A DNA stretch of 64,000 bases from Nocardia terrae (lineage in GTDB: Bacteria > Actinomycetota > Actinomycetes > Mycobacteriales > Mycobacteriaceae), in the NCBI RefSeq assembly GCF_009760405.1, contig NZ_WRPP01000003.1, positions 930,001-994,000 on the forward strand. The letters are read 5' to 3'. Every line of letters begins with the position of its first letter. Within the stretch, counting starts at the first letter, position 1. The position numbers were made by a program, and so were the translations under genes. The notes beneath the pieces were generated by a model, which had not been told where the DNA came from, ran no database searches, and saw only the letters and a list, made by a program, of their open reading frames with translations. Shown in pieces: positions 48,892 to 56,527 of the stretch.

Positions 48892-48937
48892 TCGCTCGTA
48901 CCAGCCAGAACCACAACCAGAAAGGAGCCGAGTACCC

Positions 48938-49303
48938 ATGCACGACAACACGAATGAGCAGATCCTGCCGATCCCGTCGGATCTCTACGCCGAGATCGGG
49001 CAGATCGAGGAACGAATCTACGAGCTGCGACGCGATGTACGCCGACTGCGGAATCGCTACGCCGAGCTGCGGCAGTCCCCGCAGTCGCTGCGCGTAGACA
49101 ACCTGGGCCAAGCGATCGAGCCGCGGGAAGCGGTCGAGGCCGCCTACCAGGCCTTGGACTCCGCCGAGTTCAACCTCGACGACACCTCCGAGTCGCTCGG
49201 CTGGGCCCACCGCGCCGGCAGCCGGTTGAGCCTCACCGACGCCGCGGCCGAACACCGCGAGCAACAGCTCGCCCAGCAGCACCGTATCGAACGCACCCGA
49301 TAA
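48938..49303 (+). CDS. small coiled-coil protein
   Basis: A 121-residue protein, mostly coiled coil: LYAEIGQIEERIYELRRDVR, then a hinge, then a second helix ending EHREQQLAQQHRIERTR. AAAGGAG lies 10 bases before ATG 48938. The frame is open upstream inside the previous gene, but that part is a shadow. Possibly a partner of the larger coiled-coil protein next to it. Confidence 0.68.
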   Translation: MHDNTNEQILPIPSDLYAEIGQIEERIYELRRDVRRLRNRYAELRQSPQSLRVDNLGQAIEPREAVEAAYQALDSAEFNLDDTSESLGWAHRAGSRLSLTDAAAEHREQQLAQQHRIERTR

Positions 49304-49338
49304 CCCAAACCCCTTAGTTCTGAAAGGAATACCCACTC

Positions 49339-50319
49339 ATGTCCGAGATGGACGAGATCACCCAAGAGGCCGGCCGATTCACCGGCGCCATGGCACAGGC
49401 TCTGACTCAGCTGGCCCACGCCACCAACTGGTTGGAGCGCCGCCGGATCAAGAAGGACATCAGCCGCCTGGTCCGTGAGCAGACCCGCCAGGCCGAAGCG
49501 GCTCGCGCACTGGAGGTTCAAGCCACCGCCGAGGCGCTCGAAACCTACCGCCAGCACTCCTCGCGAGTGTCCACCAGCGCCAACAACCCGGGGAGTCACC
49601 CCGACCGGCGTGCCCACGATCGCAAAGCGCTGGCACGCCATCACGACCAGTTGAAGAAGCAGGTGCTCCAGTCGGATCTGTTGACTCCCATCGAGCAGGG
49701 CATTGCGTTGGACGGAATGGACGCGGCGACCACGTTCCCGGAGTTCAAGCTGGGCAAGCTCTTCTCGAAGGCACGCAAGGTCAAAGGTGTTGACGCGCTT
49801 CGCTATCGGGCGCAGGTCGCCCGTGCCCACGCCGAGACCGGTATCGAGCGCCCGCCGGCCTACCGGACCCCGCCCACGTCGCCGGATCGCTCACAGCCCG
49901 GTGCCGAACAGCGGCTCGCGGAGGTCGAGAAGCAGCTGGCCGTCTTGACCGCGGACCGGGATCAGCAGGCACGCCAGGTGCAGGTACTCCAGCGTGGCCT
50001 GGACGCGGTCACCTCCGACCGGGACAACCACAAGCGCCGTGTGGAAGCCGCCGAGGCGGAGGTGGCGACGTTGAAGAACGCCAACACCCGCCAGGCCGCC
50101 GAGCTGAAGAGCCTGCGCGACACCGTGATAACCGTCGGAGTCGAACGCGACAAGTTCAAGACAGAACGCGACCAGGCCGTCGGGAAGCTCAAGGCAGCCA
50201 CCCCCGAACACGACCGCTACGGCAGTCGCGAGCGTGTCGCAGCCGAGAACAACGGTGTCCCGCCCGACCAACAGCGCACGCAGCCGCAGCGGCCCAACGG
50301 GATCGAGCGGAGTCGGTAG
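49339..50319 (+). CDS. large coiled-coil protein
   Basis: A 326-residue protein. Residues 1-70 are helical (RRRIKKDISRLVREQTRQAE). A central region (105-165) is more globular. Residues 190-290 form a long coiled coil (AEQRLAEVEKQLAVLTADRD onward). The polar C-terminus is rich in Pro/Gln/Arg. No catalytic motif. AAAGGAA precedes the ATG. A structural or DNA-condensing role in replication or transfer is possible. Confidence 0.7.
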   Translation: MSEMDEITQEAGRFTGAMAQALTQLAHATNWLERRRIKKDISRLVREQTRQAEAARALEVQATAEALETYRQHSSRVSTSANNPGSHPDRRAHDRKALARHHDQLKKQVLQSDLLTPIEQGIALDGMDAATTFPEFKLGKLFSKARKVKGVDALRYRAQVARAHAETGIERPPAYRTPPTSPDRSQPGAEQRLAEVEKQLAVLTADRDQQARQVQVLQRGLDAVTSDRDNHKRRVEAAEAEVATLKNANTRQAAELKSLRDTVITVGVERDKFKTERDQAVGKLKAATPEHDRYGSRERVAAENNGVPPDQQRTQPQRPNGIERSR

Positions 50320-50321
50320 AC

Positions 50322-50702
50322 ATGCATCGCGAACACGAAGAACTGATGCGCCGCGAGTTCTTCGAACAGGCCCAACTCGCCCGTACTCAGGCCCAGACCC
50401 GCTCCGAGTTCCAGTACGAGCGCCTCGCCCTCACCCGCGCCAACTACGACGACCGCTGGCTGGCCGGCCCGCATGCGCAGGAATGGGCGTTCCTGAGCGC
50501 CTCCTACGAGGACTGGCAGCGCGACCCGAAATCCATGACCGTGCTGATGAACAACCTCGACCACATCCACGCCCACCACGGAAAAGTGTTCGGCCTCACC
50601 GACGTCCGCCGCCGCAGCCTGGAACAGGCCCGCGATCTGGTCACCATCGATCACACTCGCGCCCCTGCCGAGCATGAGCACGGTGTCGAGCGGGGGCGAT
50701 GA
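50322..50702 (+). CDS. tandem family member 1 (EHE/GPHAxxW protein)
   Basis: A 126-residue protein, first of three tandem paralogues. The N-terminus HREHEELMRREFFEQAQLA and the centre DRWLAGPHAQEWAFLSASYE are shared with the next two genes. Predicted all-helical, charged, no signal or membrane segment. Unknown function; the conserved Trp, Gly-Pro-His-Ala and paired acidic/His residues near the start suggest a specific fold or binding surface. It starts two bases after the preceding stop. Confidence 0.7.
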   Translation: MHREHEELMRREFFEQAQLARTQAQTRSEFQYERLALTRANYDDRWLAGPHAQEWAFLSASYEDWQRDPKSMTVLMNNLDHIHAHHGKVFGLTDVRRRSLEQARDLVTIDHTRAPAEHEHGVERGR

Positions 50703-50706
50703 GCTC

Positions 50707-51099
50707 ATGCACCGTGAACACGAAGACCTGATGCGTTCGGAGTTCCACGACCGCACCACCCTGGCATGGCAGGCCGACCGGCCCGGGATCAGCGACGCCG
50801 AGCAGGCCAGCCTGCACGGCCAGGTCGCCGACTATGACCAGCGGTGGTCGGGCGGGCCGCACGCGGACGATTGGCAGTATCTGTCGAACGCGTTGCGGGA
50901 CTGGCAGACCCGCCCCGACGAGATGGACTCCTACCTGGCCGTCCTGGACTACCAGCGGCGCGCGTTCGGCCGGCCCGAGGGCGTGGACGAAACGCAGTGG
51001 CAGAGCCTGGTGCAGGCCCACAACATCGCCCACGAGGACCGCATCCGCCAGCGCTACCAGCACCCCGAACGCGACCTGGGTTTGGAACGGTGGCGATGA
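50707..51099 (+). CDS. tandem family member 2 (EHE/GPHAxxW protein)
   Basis: A 130-residue paralogue: HREHEDLMRSEFHDRTTLAW at the start and DQRWSGGPHADDWQYLSNAL in the centre. ATG 50707 has GGGGGCG about 9 bases upstream and is four bases from the previous stop. It ends LGLERWR, similar to the ERGR ends of its sisters. Function unknown; divergence between copies indicates old duplication rather than recent slippage. Confidence 0.7.
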   Translation: MHREHEDLMRSEFHDRTTLAWQADRPGISDAEQASLHGQVADYDQRWSGGPHADDWQYLSNALRDWQTRPDEMDSYLAVLDYQRRAFGRPEGVDETQWQSLVQAHNIAHEDRIRQRYQHPERDLGLERWR

Positions 51100-51554
51100 G
51101 CATGCAACCCGAGCATGAGGAAGCCATGCGCGTCGACTTCGCCGAACGTGTCCGGCTCACCGACGAAATGGGTTTGGCCCTTCAGACCAGTGCGACCGAG
51201 GCTGAACTCGCCGATCTCGATATGCAGCGCAACAGCATCGATATCGGCTGGTACCGCGGGCCGCACGCCAAGGATTGGCGCTACCTCAATATCGCGTTCA
51301 ACACCTGGGCGTTCGCACCCGAGCAGGCCCGCCAGCATCTGGACTGGGCCAAGTACTACCGCGACGAGGTCGGCCAGGACCAGCTCACCCCGCTGCAATG
51401 GCGCAGCATCGAGCAAGCACAAGAGCTGTCGGGCAACACCTTCGAGGTTCCCTACGAACGCAACGCACCCGACACCTACCGGTGCGCGCCAGGCACACCG
51501 ATCCTGCGATTCGGTGCCGACCGGGACCGTCCTCCGATCGAGCGAGGGCGGTGA
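51096..51554 (+). CDS. tandem family member 3 (EHE/GPHAxxW protein)
   Basis: A 152-residue paralogue: QPEHEEAMRVDFAERVRLTD at the start and DIGWYRGPHAKDWRYLNIAF in the centre, plus a 25-residue C-terminal extension (DTYRCAPGTPILRFGADRD). ATG 51096 overlaps the previous stop (ATGA); ATG 51102 is also possible. It lies immediately before the primase gene, so the triplet sits at the replication end of the operon. Confidence 0.7.
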   Translation: MSMQPEHEEAMRVDFAERVRLTDEMGLALQTSATEAELADLDMQRNSIDIGWYRGPHAKDWRYLNIAFNTWAFAPEQARQHLDWAKYYRDEVGQDQLTPLQWRSIEQAQELSGNTFEVPYERNAPDTYRCAPGTPILRFGADRDRPPIERGR

Positions 51555-51560
51555 AATGCC

Positions 51561-52556
51561 GTGGATTTCACAGCCCCGCAGGGTCTTTCGTGGCAGAAGA
51601 TCACCGCAGCGCTCACCGCGCACATGGGACCCGGCCGTCCCGGACCGCGCTGGACCAACTACCTGTGTCCGGTCCACGAGGCCGACGGCCAGCACCACAA
51701 TCCGTCATTGGGTGTGCGGTACGACCCAGTGCAGGGAAAGACAATCGTGCGATGCTGGGCCGGCTGCGATGACCAGGACGTCCTGACCCGATTGAACCTC
51801 CAGGTCCGAGACCTGTGGGACCGACTGCCCGAACGTGGCTCTGGGAACCGTCGCGACCACGCCGGCGGCCGCGGCGGCAGGCCGAACACTCAGGCGCAGC
51901 CTCAGATGTCGTTGGTGGACAAGGCCATCGACTATGCCGGGTTCCCGGTACCGCACAAGCCGAGCCTGGGTGAGCAGACCGGGCCCGCGGAGAACGTCCA
52001 CTCCTACCTCTACCGGTGGCCAGATGGCCGAATCGAGGGCGCGATCATCCGCCAGCGCATCCCCTACGAGCACGGCTACGGCAAAGGGTTCACCCAACGG
52101 CACTGGACCGGAACCGACTGGGAGAACACCGGGTTCGCGCCCATCCCCTACCGACTCCCCGAGGTCACCGACTCCCTCAGCCGCGGACGCGAGATCTATG
52201 TCTGCGAAGGCGAGCAGGACGTGCTGTCCGCCTTCACAGCCGGGCAGATCGCCACCTGCAACGCCATGGGCGCCGGCAGCTGGAACCGCGATCACGCCCA
52301 ATGGCTCCACGGCGCGGGACGGGTGATCGTGGTGGCCGACCGCGACCGCCCTGGCTACCGCCACGCCGCCCGCGTCGCCGAGTCCCTACACGGCCACGTC
52401 GGTGAGATCCGTGTTCTGCAAGCGGCCACGGGCAAGGACCTCACCGACCACCTCGCCGCCGGCCACGGCATCGACCAGCTCGAGCTGGTCCCGTACCTGG
52501 ATCGGCACTACCGCCAACCAGCCCAGCGGTCCCAGCAGATCACCCGCAGCCGCTGA
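51561..52556 (+). CDS. DnaG-like TOPRIM primase of the element
   Basis: A 331-residue protein with a CHC2-type zinc-binding segment (CPVHE at about 36-40, then GKTIVRCWAGC at about 59-69) and a TOPRIM domain at about 210-290 (EIYVCEGEQDVLSAF, then VIVVADRDRPGYRHA) with the catalytic Glu and Asp-x-Asp. Lacks the helicase-binding domain of chromosomal DnaG. It probably primes element DNA synthesis before or after transfer. GTG 51561 is the start; no other frame start suits the zinc motif. Confidence 0.85.
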   Translation: MDFTAPQGLSWQKITAALTAHMGPGRPGPRWTNYLCPVHEADGQHHNPSLGVRYDPVQGKTIVRCWAGCDDQDVLTRLNLQVRDLWDRLPERGSGNRRDHAGGRGGRPNTQAQPQMSLVDKAIDYAGFPVPHKPSLGEQTGPAENVHSYLYRWPDGRIEGAIIRQRIPYEHGYGKGFTQRHWTGTDWENTGFAPIPYRLPEVTDSLSRGREIYVCEGEQDVLSAFTAGQIATCNAMGAGSWNRDHAQWLHGAGRVIVVADRDRPGYRHAARVAESLHGHVGEIRVLQAATGKDLTDHLAAGHGIDQLELVPYLDRHYRQPAQRSQQITRSR

Positions 52557-52598
52557 ACCCACCTATCCCTGATCGACCACAAGAGAGGAAATCCCATC

Positions 52599-53015
52599 AT
52601 GACCGGCATCGACTACGGACAGCGGTTCAAGCAGGCCGCCGCCAAACCGCCGAGCGCGTTCGGCAAGAACGCCACTCCCGGCACCACCGTCTACGGACGC
52701 ATCACCGAGATCGGTGAACAGCCACGACTGAAGTTCAACGGCGCGCCCGGCGAAGTCCAGAAGGACAAGCAGGGAAACCCGGTGATGCAACTGTTCATCA
52801 CCCTCGATACCCCTGCCGGACTTCGAAACCTGTACCCGACCCCACGCATGGAACGCGCGATCGGCGCGGCTATGACCAAGGCCGGCGCCACCGGTTTCGA
52901 CATTGGCGCGACCCTGTCGATCACCTACACCGGGACCGATCCCGCTGACGATCGAGCCCGCCTCTACACCGCCGTGTACAACCCGACTACGACCGCGGCG
53001 GGAGGTGAGGCGTGA
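52599..53015 (+). CDS. probable OB-fold-like replication accessory protein
   Basis: A 138-residue soluble protein with a beta-rich body (TTVYGRITEIGEQPRLKFNG, KDKQGNPVMQLFITLDT, IGATLSITYTG). The strand pattern and its place beside a primase suggest an OB-fold single-strand DNA-binding role, but no signature proves it. ATG 52599 has AGAGGAAA about 8 bases upstream. It overlaps the next gene by 4 bp (GTGA). Confidence 0.6.
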   Translation: MTGIDYGQRFKQAAAKPPSAFGKNATPGTTVYGRITEIGEQPRLKFNGAPGEVQKDKQGNPVMQLFITLDTPAGLRNLYPTPRMERAIGAAMTKAGATGFDIGATLSITYTGTDPADDRARLYTAVYNPTTTAAGGEA

Positions 53016-53968
53016 CCGGCAACGACGCCGGTGCGGACGCGGTGCGCAGCAACGACGCTGCGCACCGCAGCGCACCGGGCAGTGCGTACAAGGCCGCACG
53101 CCCCGAAGCCGAGACCGCTGCGGTCCGATTCTTCTGGGGCGAGCTGATCCTCATGGCACTCATGTCCATCGGCGGCAACACCGTCCACGCAGTGCTCAAC
53201 GCACCACACGGACTGGCTGTCGTCGCCGGATTCGTGGCCATGTTCCCGCCCATCGCGCTGCTGGCCGCCACCCACGGTGTAGGGCTCCTGGTCCGGGCGC
53301 GCGCGAACGCGACGCTGGCATATTGGTTCGTTGTCTCTCTGACCAGCGCGATTGCGCTGATCGCGTTCCGGCTGTCCTTCGATGCCCTGCGCGCCTTGGC
53401 CATTCAGGTCGGGATGGCCGCCCACCTGGCCCTGCTGGTGCCGTTGATCATTGACGGCGCGATCGGGCAGGCCACCATCGCCCTGCTCGTCCTGGCCCGC
53501 AGCCCACGCACCGACAACGAGGCACCTGCGCAGCCGTTACGCACCGATTACGACCCGGTGCGCACCACCGGAACCGTACGCACCACGTCGGTGCGCGAAG
53601 TCCACACCGAGACCCGCTCAACTGCAACCGAACTGCACGCCCCGAGACCCATGGCCGAGATCGAATCGGCGCAGCCGACCGTGATCGAGGCCGGCGGTGC
53701 GCAGGATCGATGGATCGAAATCGCCGAATCGGTGTGCAACGCCGACCCCGCCGGACGCCGCGACCCCGACAAGGTCGCCACAATCCTGCGGCTGAAATTC
53801 GAAGAGAACTGGTCGCATTCGCGGATCGCCGAGCAGGTCGAACTCAGCTCATCCGCGGTCACCCGCACCCTCACCGCTGCCCGCGACCACCTCGAGGGGT
53901 GGGAATCCGGCGAACCTATCCACCCAACCAACACTCTTGCCCCACTGCCCGATCCGAGAGAGGGATAG
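53012..53968 (+). CDS. DUF2637 (SpdB-like) membrane protein with C-terminal HTH
   Basis: A 318-residue protein with four membrane helices at about 38-150 (FFWGELILMALMSIGGNTVH, then FVAMFPPIALLAATHGVGLL). This matches DUF2637, the family of plasmid-spread protein SpdB2. A Thr-rich linker (170-215) leads to a C-terminal HTH of about 60 residues (KVATILRLKFEENWSHSRIA, then a VELSSSAVTRTL segment). The HTH may tie the membrane protein to element DNA or allow self-regulation. It starts at GTG 53012, overlapping the previous stop. Confidence 0.82.
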   Translation: MTGNDAGADAVRSNDAAHRSAPGSAYKAARPEAETAAVRFFWGELILMALMSIGGNTVHAVLNAPHGLAVVAGFVAMFPPIALLAATHGVGLLVRARANATLAYWFVVSLTSAIALIAFRLSFDALRALAIQVGMAAHLALLVPLIIDGAIGQATIALLVLARSPRTDNEAPAQPLRTDYDPVRTTGTVRTTSVREVHTETRSTATELHAPRPMAEIESAQPTVIEAGGAQDRWIEIAESVCNADPAGRRDPDKVATILRLKFEENWSHSRIAEQVELSSSAVTRTLTAARDHLEGWESGEPIHPTNTLAPLPDPREG

Positions 53969-53970
53969 CC

Positions 53971-54201
53971 GTGACAACCCACTACGAGAGCAGCCATCCG
54001 CGGGTACGCCGCTGGGCGAACACGAAAGATGCTGCCGCGCACATCCATCGCCACCCCGAGGTGCTGCGCCGCTGGCATCGAGAGCGCGACGAACACCCGT
54101 GGCTCCCGATGCCGCGCAGGGTCGGGAAAAACCTGCTGTGGGACCTCGATGAACTCGACGCCGCCATCGACGCTCGTGTCGACCGACCGGAAGGCCGGTA
54201 G
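53971..54201 (+). CDS. excisionase-like HTH protein
   Basis: A 76-residue MerR/Xis-type winged HTH: WANTKDAAAHIHRHPEVLRR, then HPWLPMPRRVGKNLLWDLDE, the usual pattern of tyrosine-integrase partners (helix, then a Lys/Arg wing, then LWD-DEL). It directs Int toward excision. GTG 53971 has GAGAGGG 6 bases upstream; the open frame to 53710 belongs to the previous gene's shadow. Its stop lies 2 bp before int. Confidence 0.85.
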   Translation: MTTHYESSHPRVRRWANTKDAAAHIHRHPEVLRRWHRERDEHPWLPMPRRVGKNLLWDLDELDAAIDARVDRPEGR

Positions 54202-54203
54202 CC

Positions 54204-55523
54204 ATGCCGCGTGGCCGGCCGCCACGGCCGATCGGAGTACCGGGCGCTGTGATGCTCACCGAGCTGGCGCCCGGCCACTTCGAAGCGCGTGTCCTGGTTC
54301 GTGACGGGTCCGGCAGGCGCCGCGAGGTCACCCGCCGATCGCCGCTCAAGTTGGACTCGCGTGGACGGAAAGTGCCGGACCGCAATGGCTCTCGCGCCAC
54401 CGAGGCCGTCCTCGCCGCCGCTCGCGAGGTCCGCGTCGCGGTCCAGGGCGAGCTGACAGATTCGATCACCGTCCGCAGGTTGTGGGAGCACTACCGCAAT
54501 CACCTGGTAGCGCTCGAGCGCGCAGCGAACACCCTCGATCGCTACGACGACGTCGCGGCGATGTTCACCACCGCATTCGGCGATCTCCGCCTGTACGAGG
54601 TCGAGACGATCACCGCCGAGAAATTCCTGATCGAGGTCGGCAAGACCCAAGGACCCGGATCCATGGATACGGCCCGTTCGGTCCTGTCCGGCATGTTCAA
54701 GTACGCCGTCCGCAAGACCCCGCTCACGGTCAATCCGCTCCGCGAGGTCGAGTTGCCGGAGAACCTCGAACCCAAGGGCCGGACCGGCGGAGCCCGAGAC
54801 ATCACCGTCGACGAACTCCGCTTCATTCTCACCGCAGTCCGATCCTCGGTCCTCCCCTGCCCGCGCAAGCTCATGAAGAAGGAGCGCGAGCGCGCGAACC
54901 CGATCAAGTCCTACACCCCGCCGACCGTCACCGAGTTCTGCGAATCCGCCGACCTCACCGACTGGGTCACGCTGCTGGCAGGAACCGGCCTGCGCCGCAG
55001 CCAGATACTCGCCCTTTTGTGGTCCGACATCGACCTCGCGGGCAAGACCCTCCGAACGACCGGAAAAGTGCTGAGAATCACCGGAATTGGGCTCGTCCGT
55101 CAGGAGATCGAGAACGACCCCAAGAACCGCAAGGGCCGAATCGCCTTGCCCGACTTCGCAATCATGATGCTCACGAACCGCAAGGCCACGCTGGAAGCCC
55201 GGAAGAAGAATCACCCGCCAGCTGAACCACCCGCGTACGACCTGGTCTTCCCGTCCGAGAACTGGACCCTGCGCGACCCGAACAACGTCCAACACCAATG
55301 GCAGCGCGTCCGCGAGTCCCTCGGCATCCCCGACGACATCACCGCCCACAGCTTCCGTGGCGCGGTCGCCACCATCCTCGACGATGCGGGCCTCTCCGCC
55401 CGAGTCACCGCCGACGTCCTCGGCCACGCCGACCCGTCAATGACCCAGCGCCGCTACATGGCCCGCGGCCGAGTCCACCCCGCAGCAGCCGACGCATTGC
55501 ACCGGGCAGTCAGCGCCGAATGA
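54204..55523 (+). CDS. int: tyrosine recombinase/integrase
   Basis: A 439-residue integrase. An N-terminal arm-binding region (1-75), a SAM-like core-binding domain (about 80-180) and the catalytic domain with Arg in GTGLRRSQILALLWSDIDL (about 260), HSFRG (about 381), GHADPSMTQRRYM and the nucleophilic Tyr at about 416. It carries out site-specific recombination at the tRNA-Thr att site. Its attachment repeat attR lies 849 bp downstream, with a cargo gene between. Confidence 0.95.
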   Translation: MPRGRPPRPIGVPGAVMLTELAPGHFEARVLVRDGSGRRREVTRRSPLKLDSRGRKVPDRNGSRATEAVLAAAREVRVAVQGELTDSITVRRLWEHYRNHLVALERAANTLDRYDDVAAMFTTAFGDLRLYEVETITAEKFLIEVGKTQGPGSMDTARSVLSGMFKYAVRKTPLTVNPLREVELPENLEPKGRTGGARDITVDELRFILTAVRSSVLPCPRKLMKKERERANPIKSYTPPTVTEFCESADLTDWVTLLAGTGLRRSQILALLWSDIDLAGKTLRTTGKVLRITGIGLVRQEIENDPKNRKGRIALPDFAIMMLTNRKATLEARKKNHPPAEPPAYDLVFPSENWTLRDPNNVQHQWQRVRESLGIPDDITAHSFRGAVATILDDAGLSARVTADVLGHADPSMTQRRYMARGRVHPAAADALHRAVSAE

Positions 55524-55530
55524 ATTCTCG

Positions 55531-55545
55531 AAAGTCGCTACTGCC
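55531..55545. repeat. candidate integrase arm-type site, right
   Basis: AAAGTCGCTACTGCC, 8 bp after the integrase stop, matches the left copy at 37839-37853 with one mismatch. Same orientation on the plus strand. Confidence 0.4.
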
Positions 55546-55665
55546 GAACGGTACTGGTACAGCCATCTAAGTGTGCCATCTGATGACGTTGGTTGGCTCA
55601 GTAGTGATCTCCTACGACAGGTTGTTCCGGCCCCAGGCCGTTCGAGGAGGTGCGATGCTCGGCGC

Positions 55666-56280
55666 ATGACTGTCTGGCTCCCGCTGATCAGCTCCCTTGT
55701 CGTCGCGACTGTGACGCTCATCGGCATCCGGATCAATAACCGCACCAATCGAGCGGCGATCGCTGCTGCTGACGAGCGTGAGTATCGGAAATGGCAGCGG
55801 GAGATGATACTTCGGCAGTGCAGTGAGGTGATCGAGACCGCAACGGCGGCGCACGACATGTACTGGCGTGCATTTGATGACCCGCTGATCACAGCTGCCC
55901 AACTGAAGTCCATGACGGACGAATACATGAACAAGATCAGCACGAATGTCGCAGTGCTCAAGATGCTCAACGCCCCGACGATCTCCGCATCATGTAGCAC
56001 GGTCATAGATGTCCTGGCCGAACTGTGGGAGAGCACAGAGGACGACGATTGGAACAGCGGTCTCACGCATACGATCGACCGTCTCAAGGCTTCTTACGGC
56101 GAGGTCGCTCAGGTGGCCAGCGTCGAGATCCATCAGCTAAGTCTGTCGATTAAGGCGGATCTCACCAGACCGATTCGGCAAAGGCTGGGGCGTTTCCACC
56201 GTTCCAAGGGCAATCCCACGTCCAGACGGCTAGGACGACTCATAGGTGGGTCAGCAGCTGGTCCACCGCATGAGGTTTAA
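55666..56280 (+). CDS. membrane-tethered helical cargo protein
   Basis: A 204-residue protein between int and attR. One N-terminal membrane helix (about 5-20, WLPLISSLVVATVTLIGIRI), then a helical cytoplasmic domain (DEREYRKWQREMILRQCSEV onward) and a basic end. No family recognised. ATG 55666 is used; GGAGG lies 16 bases upstream, farther than ideal, and the frame is open to 55573. Less GC-rich than neighbouring genes, so likely a late-acquired cargo gene. Confidence 0.65.
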   Translation: MTVWLPLISSLVVATVTLIGIRINNRTNRAAIAAADEREYRKWQREMILRQCSEVIETATAAHDMYWRAFDDPLITAAQLKSMTDEYMNKISTNVAVLKMLNAPTISASCSTVIDVLAELWESTEDDDWNSGLTHTIDRLKASYGEVAQVASVEIHQLSLSIKADLTRPIRQRLGRFHRSKGNPTSRRLGRLIGGSAAGPPHEV

Positions 56281-56332
56281 CACTGACGGAGTTTGTTGGG
56301 ATATAGACGGGTTCCAGACTCCCCGAACGTCA

Positions 56333-56363
56333 CAGGTGGAGAGCGATGAACGCTCTCCACCTG
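56333..56363. terminator. terminator beside attR
   Basis: Perfect 13-bp stem CAGGTGGAGAGCG with CGCTCTCCACCTG, 5-base loop, followed on the plus strand by GTCTTTT. On the minus strand it lies 6 bp past the tRNA 3' end and can terminate the tRNA transcript as well as the cargo gene. Confidence 0.85.
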
Positions 56364-56369
56364 GTCTTT

Positions 56370-56445
56370 TGGAGCCGCCTGGGGGAATCGAACCCCCGAC
56401 CTTTTCATTACGAGTGAAGCGCTCTACCGACTGAGCTAAGGCGGC
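56370..56445 (-). tRNA. tRNA-Thr(CGU), complete, with encoded CCA
   Basis: Acceptor GCCGCCT pairs with AGGCGGC. There is a D-arm GCTC/GAGC, anticodon stem CTTCA/TGAAA (one C-A mismatch at the base) and loop CTCGTAA giving anticodon CGU (codon ACG), and a T-arm GGGGG-TTCGATT-CCCCC. U73 is followed by CCA at 56372-56370. The 5' half is chromosomal; the 3' half is supplied by the element (attR). Confidence 0.95.
56372..56412. other. attR (41-bp direct repeat)
   Basis: Identical to 37750-37790; forms the 3' half of the intact tRNA-Thr. The crossover must lie within these 41 bp, probably in the anticodon-to-T-arm segment as for other tRNA-targeting integrases. Confidence 0.95.
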
Positions 56446-56527
56446 GTGCCTTCCGGCGGTGCGAGTCTATCGTCTCGTGCCCGAAACGCGAAAACGGGTG
56501 CTCGGGGTGATCGGGGACACGCCGGGG

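Larger units (their letters stand above)
37750..56412. mobile_element. integrative conjugative-type element in tRNA-Thr(CGU)
   Basis: An element of 18.6 kb bounded by 41-bp direct repeats that are the 3' part of the tRNA-Thr gene. It encodes a tyrosine integrase and excisionase next to the right end, an SpdB-like membrane protein, a TOPRIM primase, a VirD4/FtsK-like DNA-transfer ATPase, a replication-relaxation protein and a GntR repressor. This is the gene set of an actinomycete integrative and conjugative element (AICE-like). A pSAM2-type RepSA or phage structural genes are not seen. Left cargo and a gene right of int are unassigned. Confidence 0.92.
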
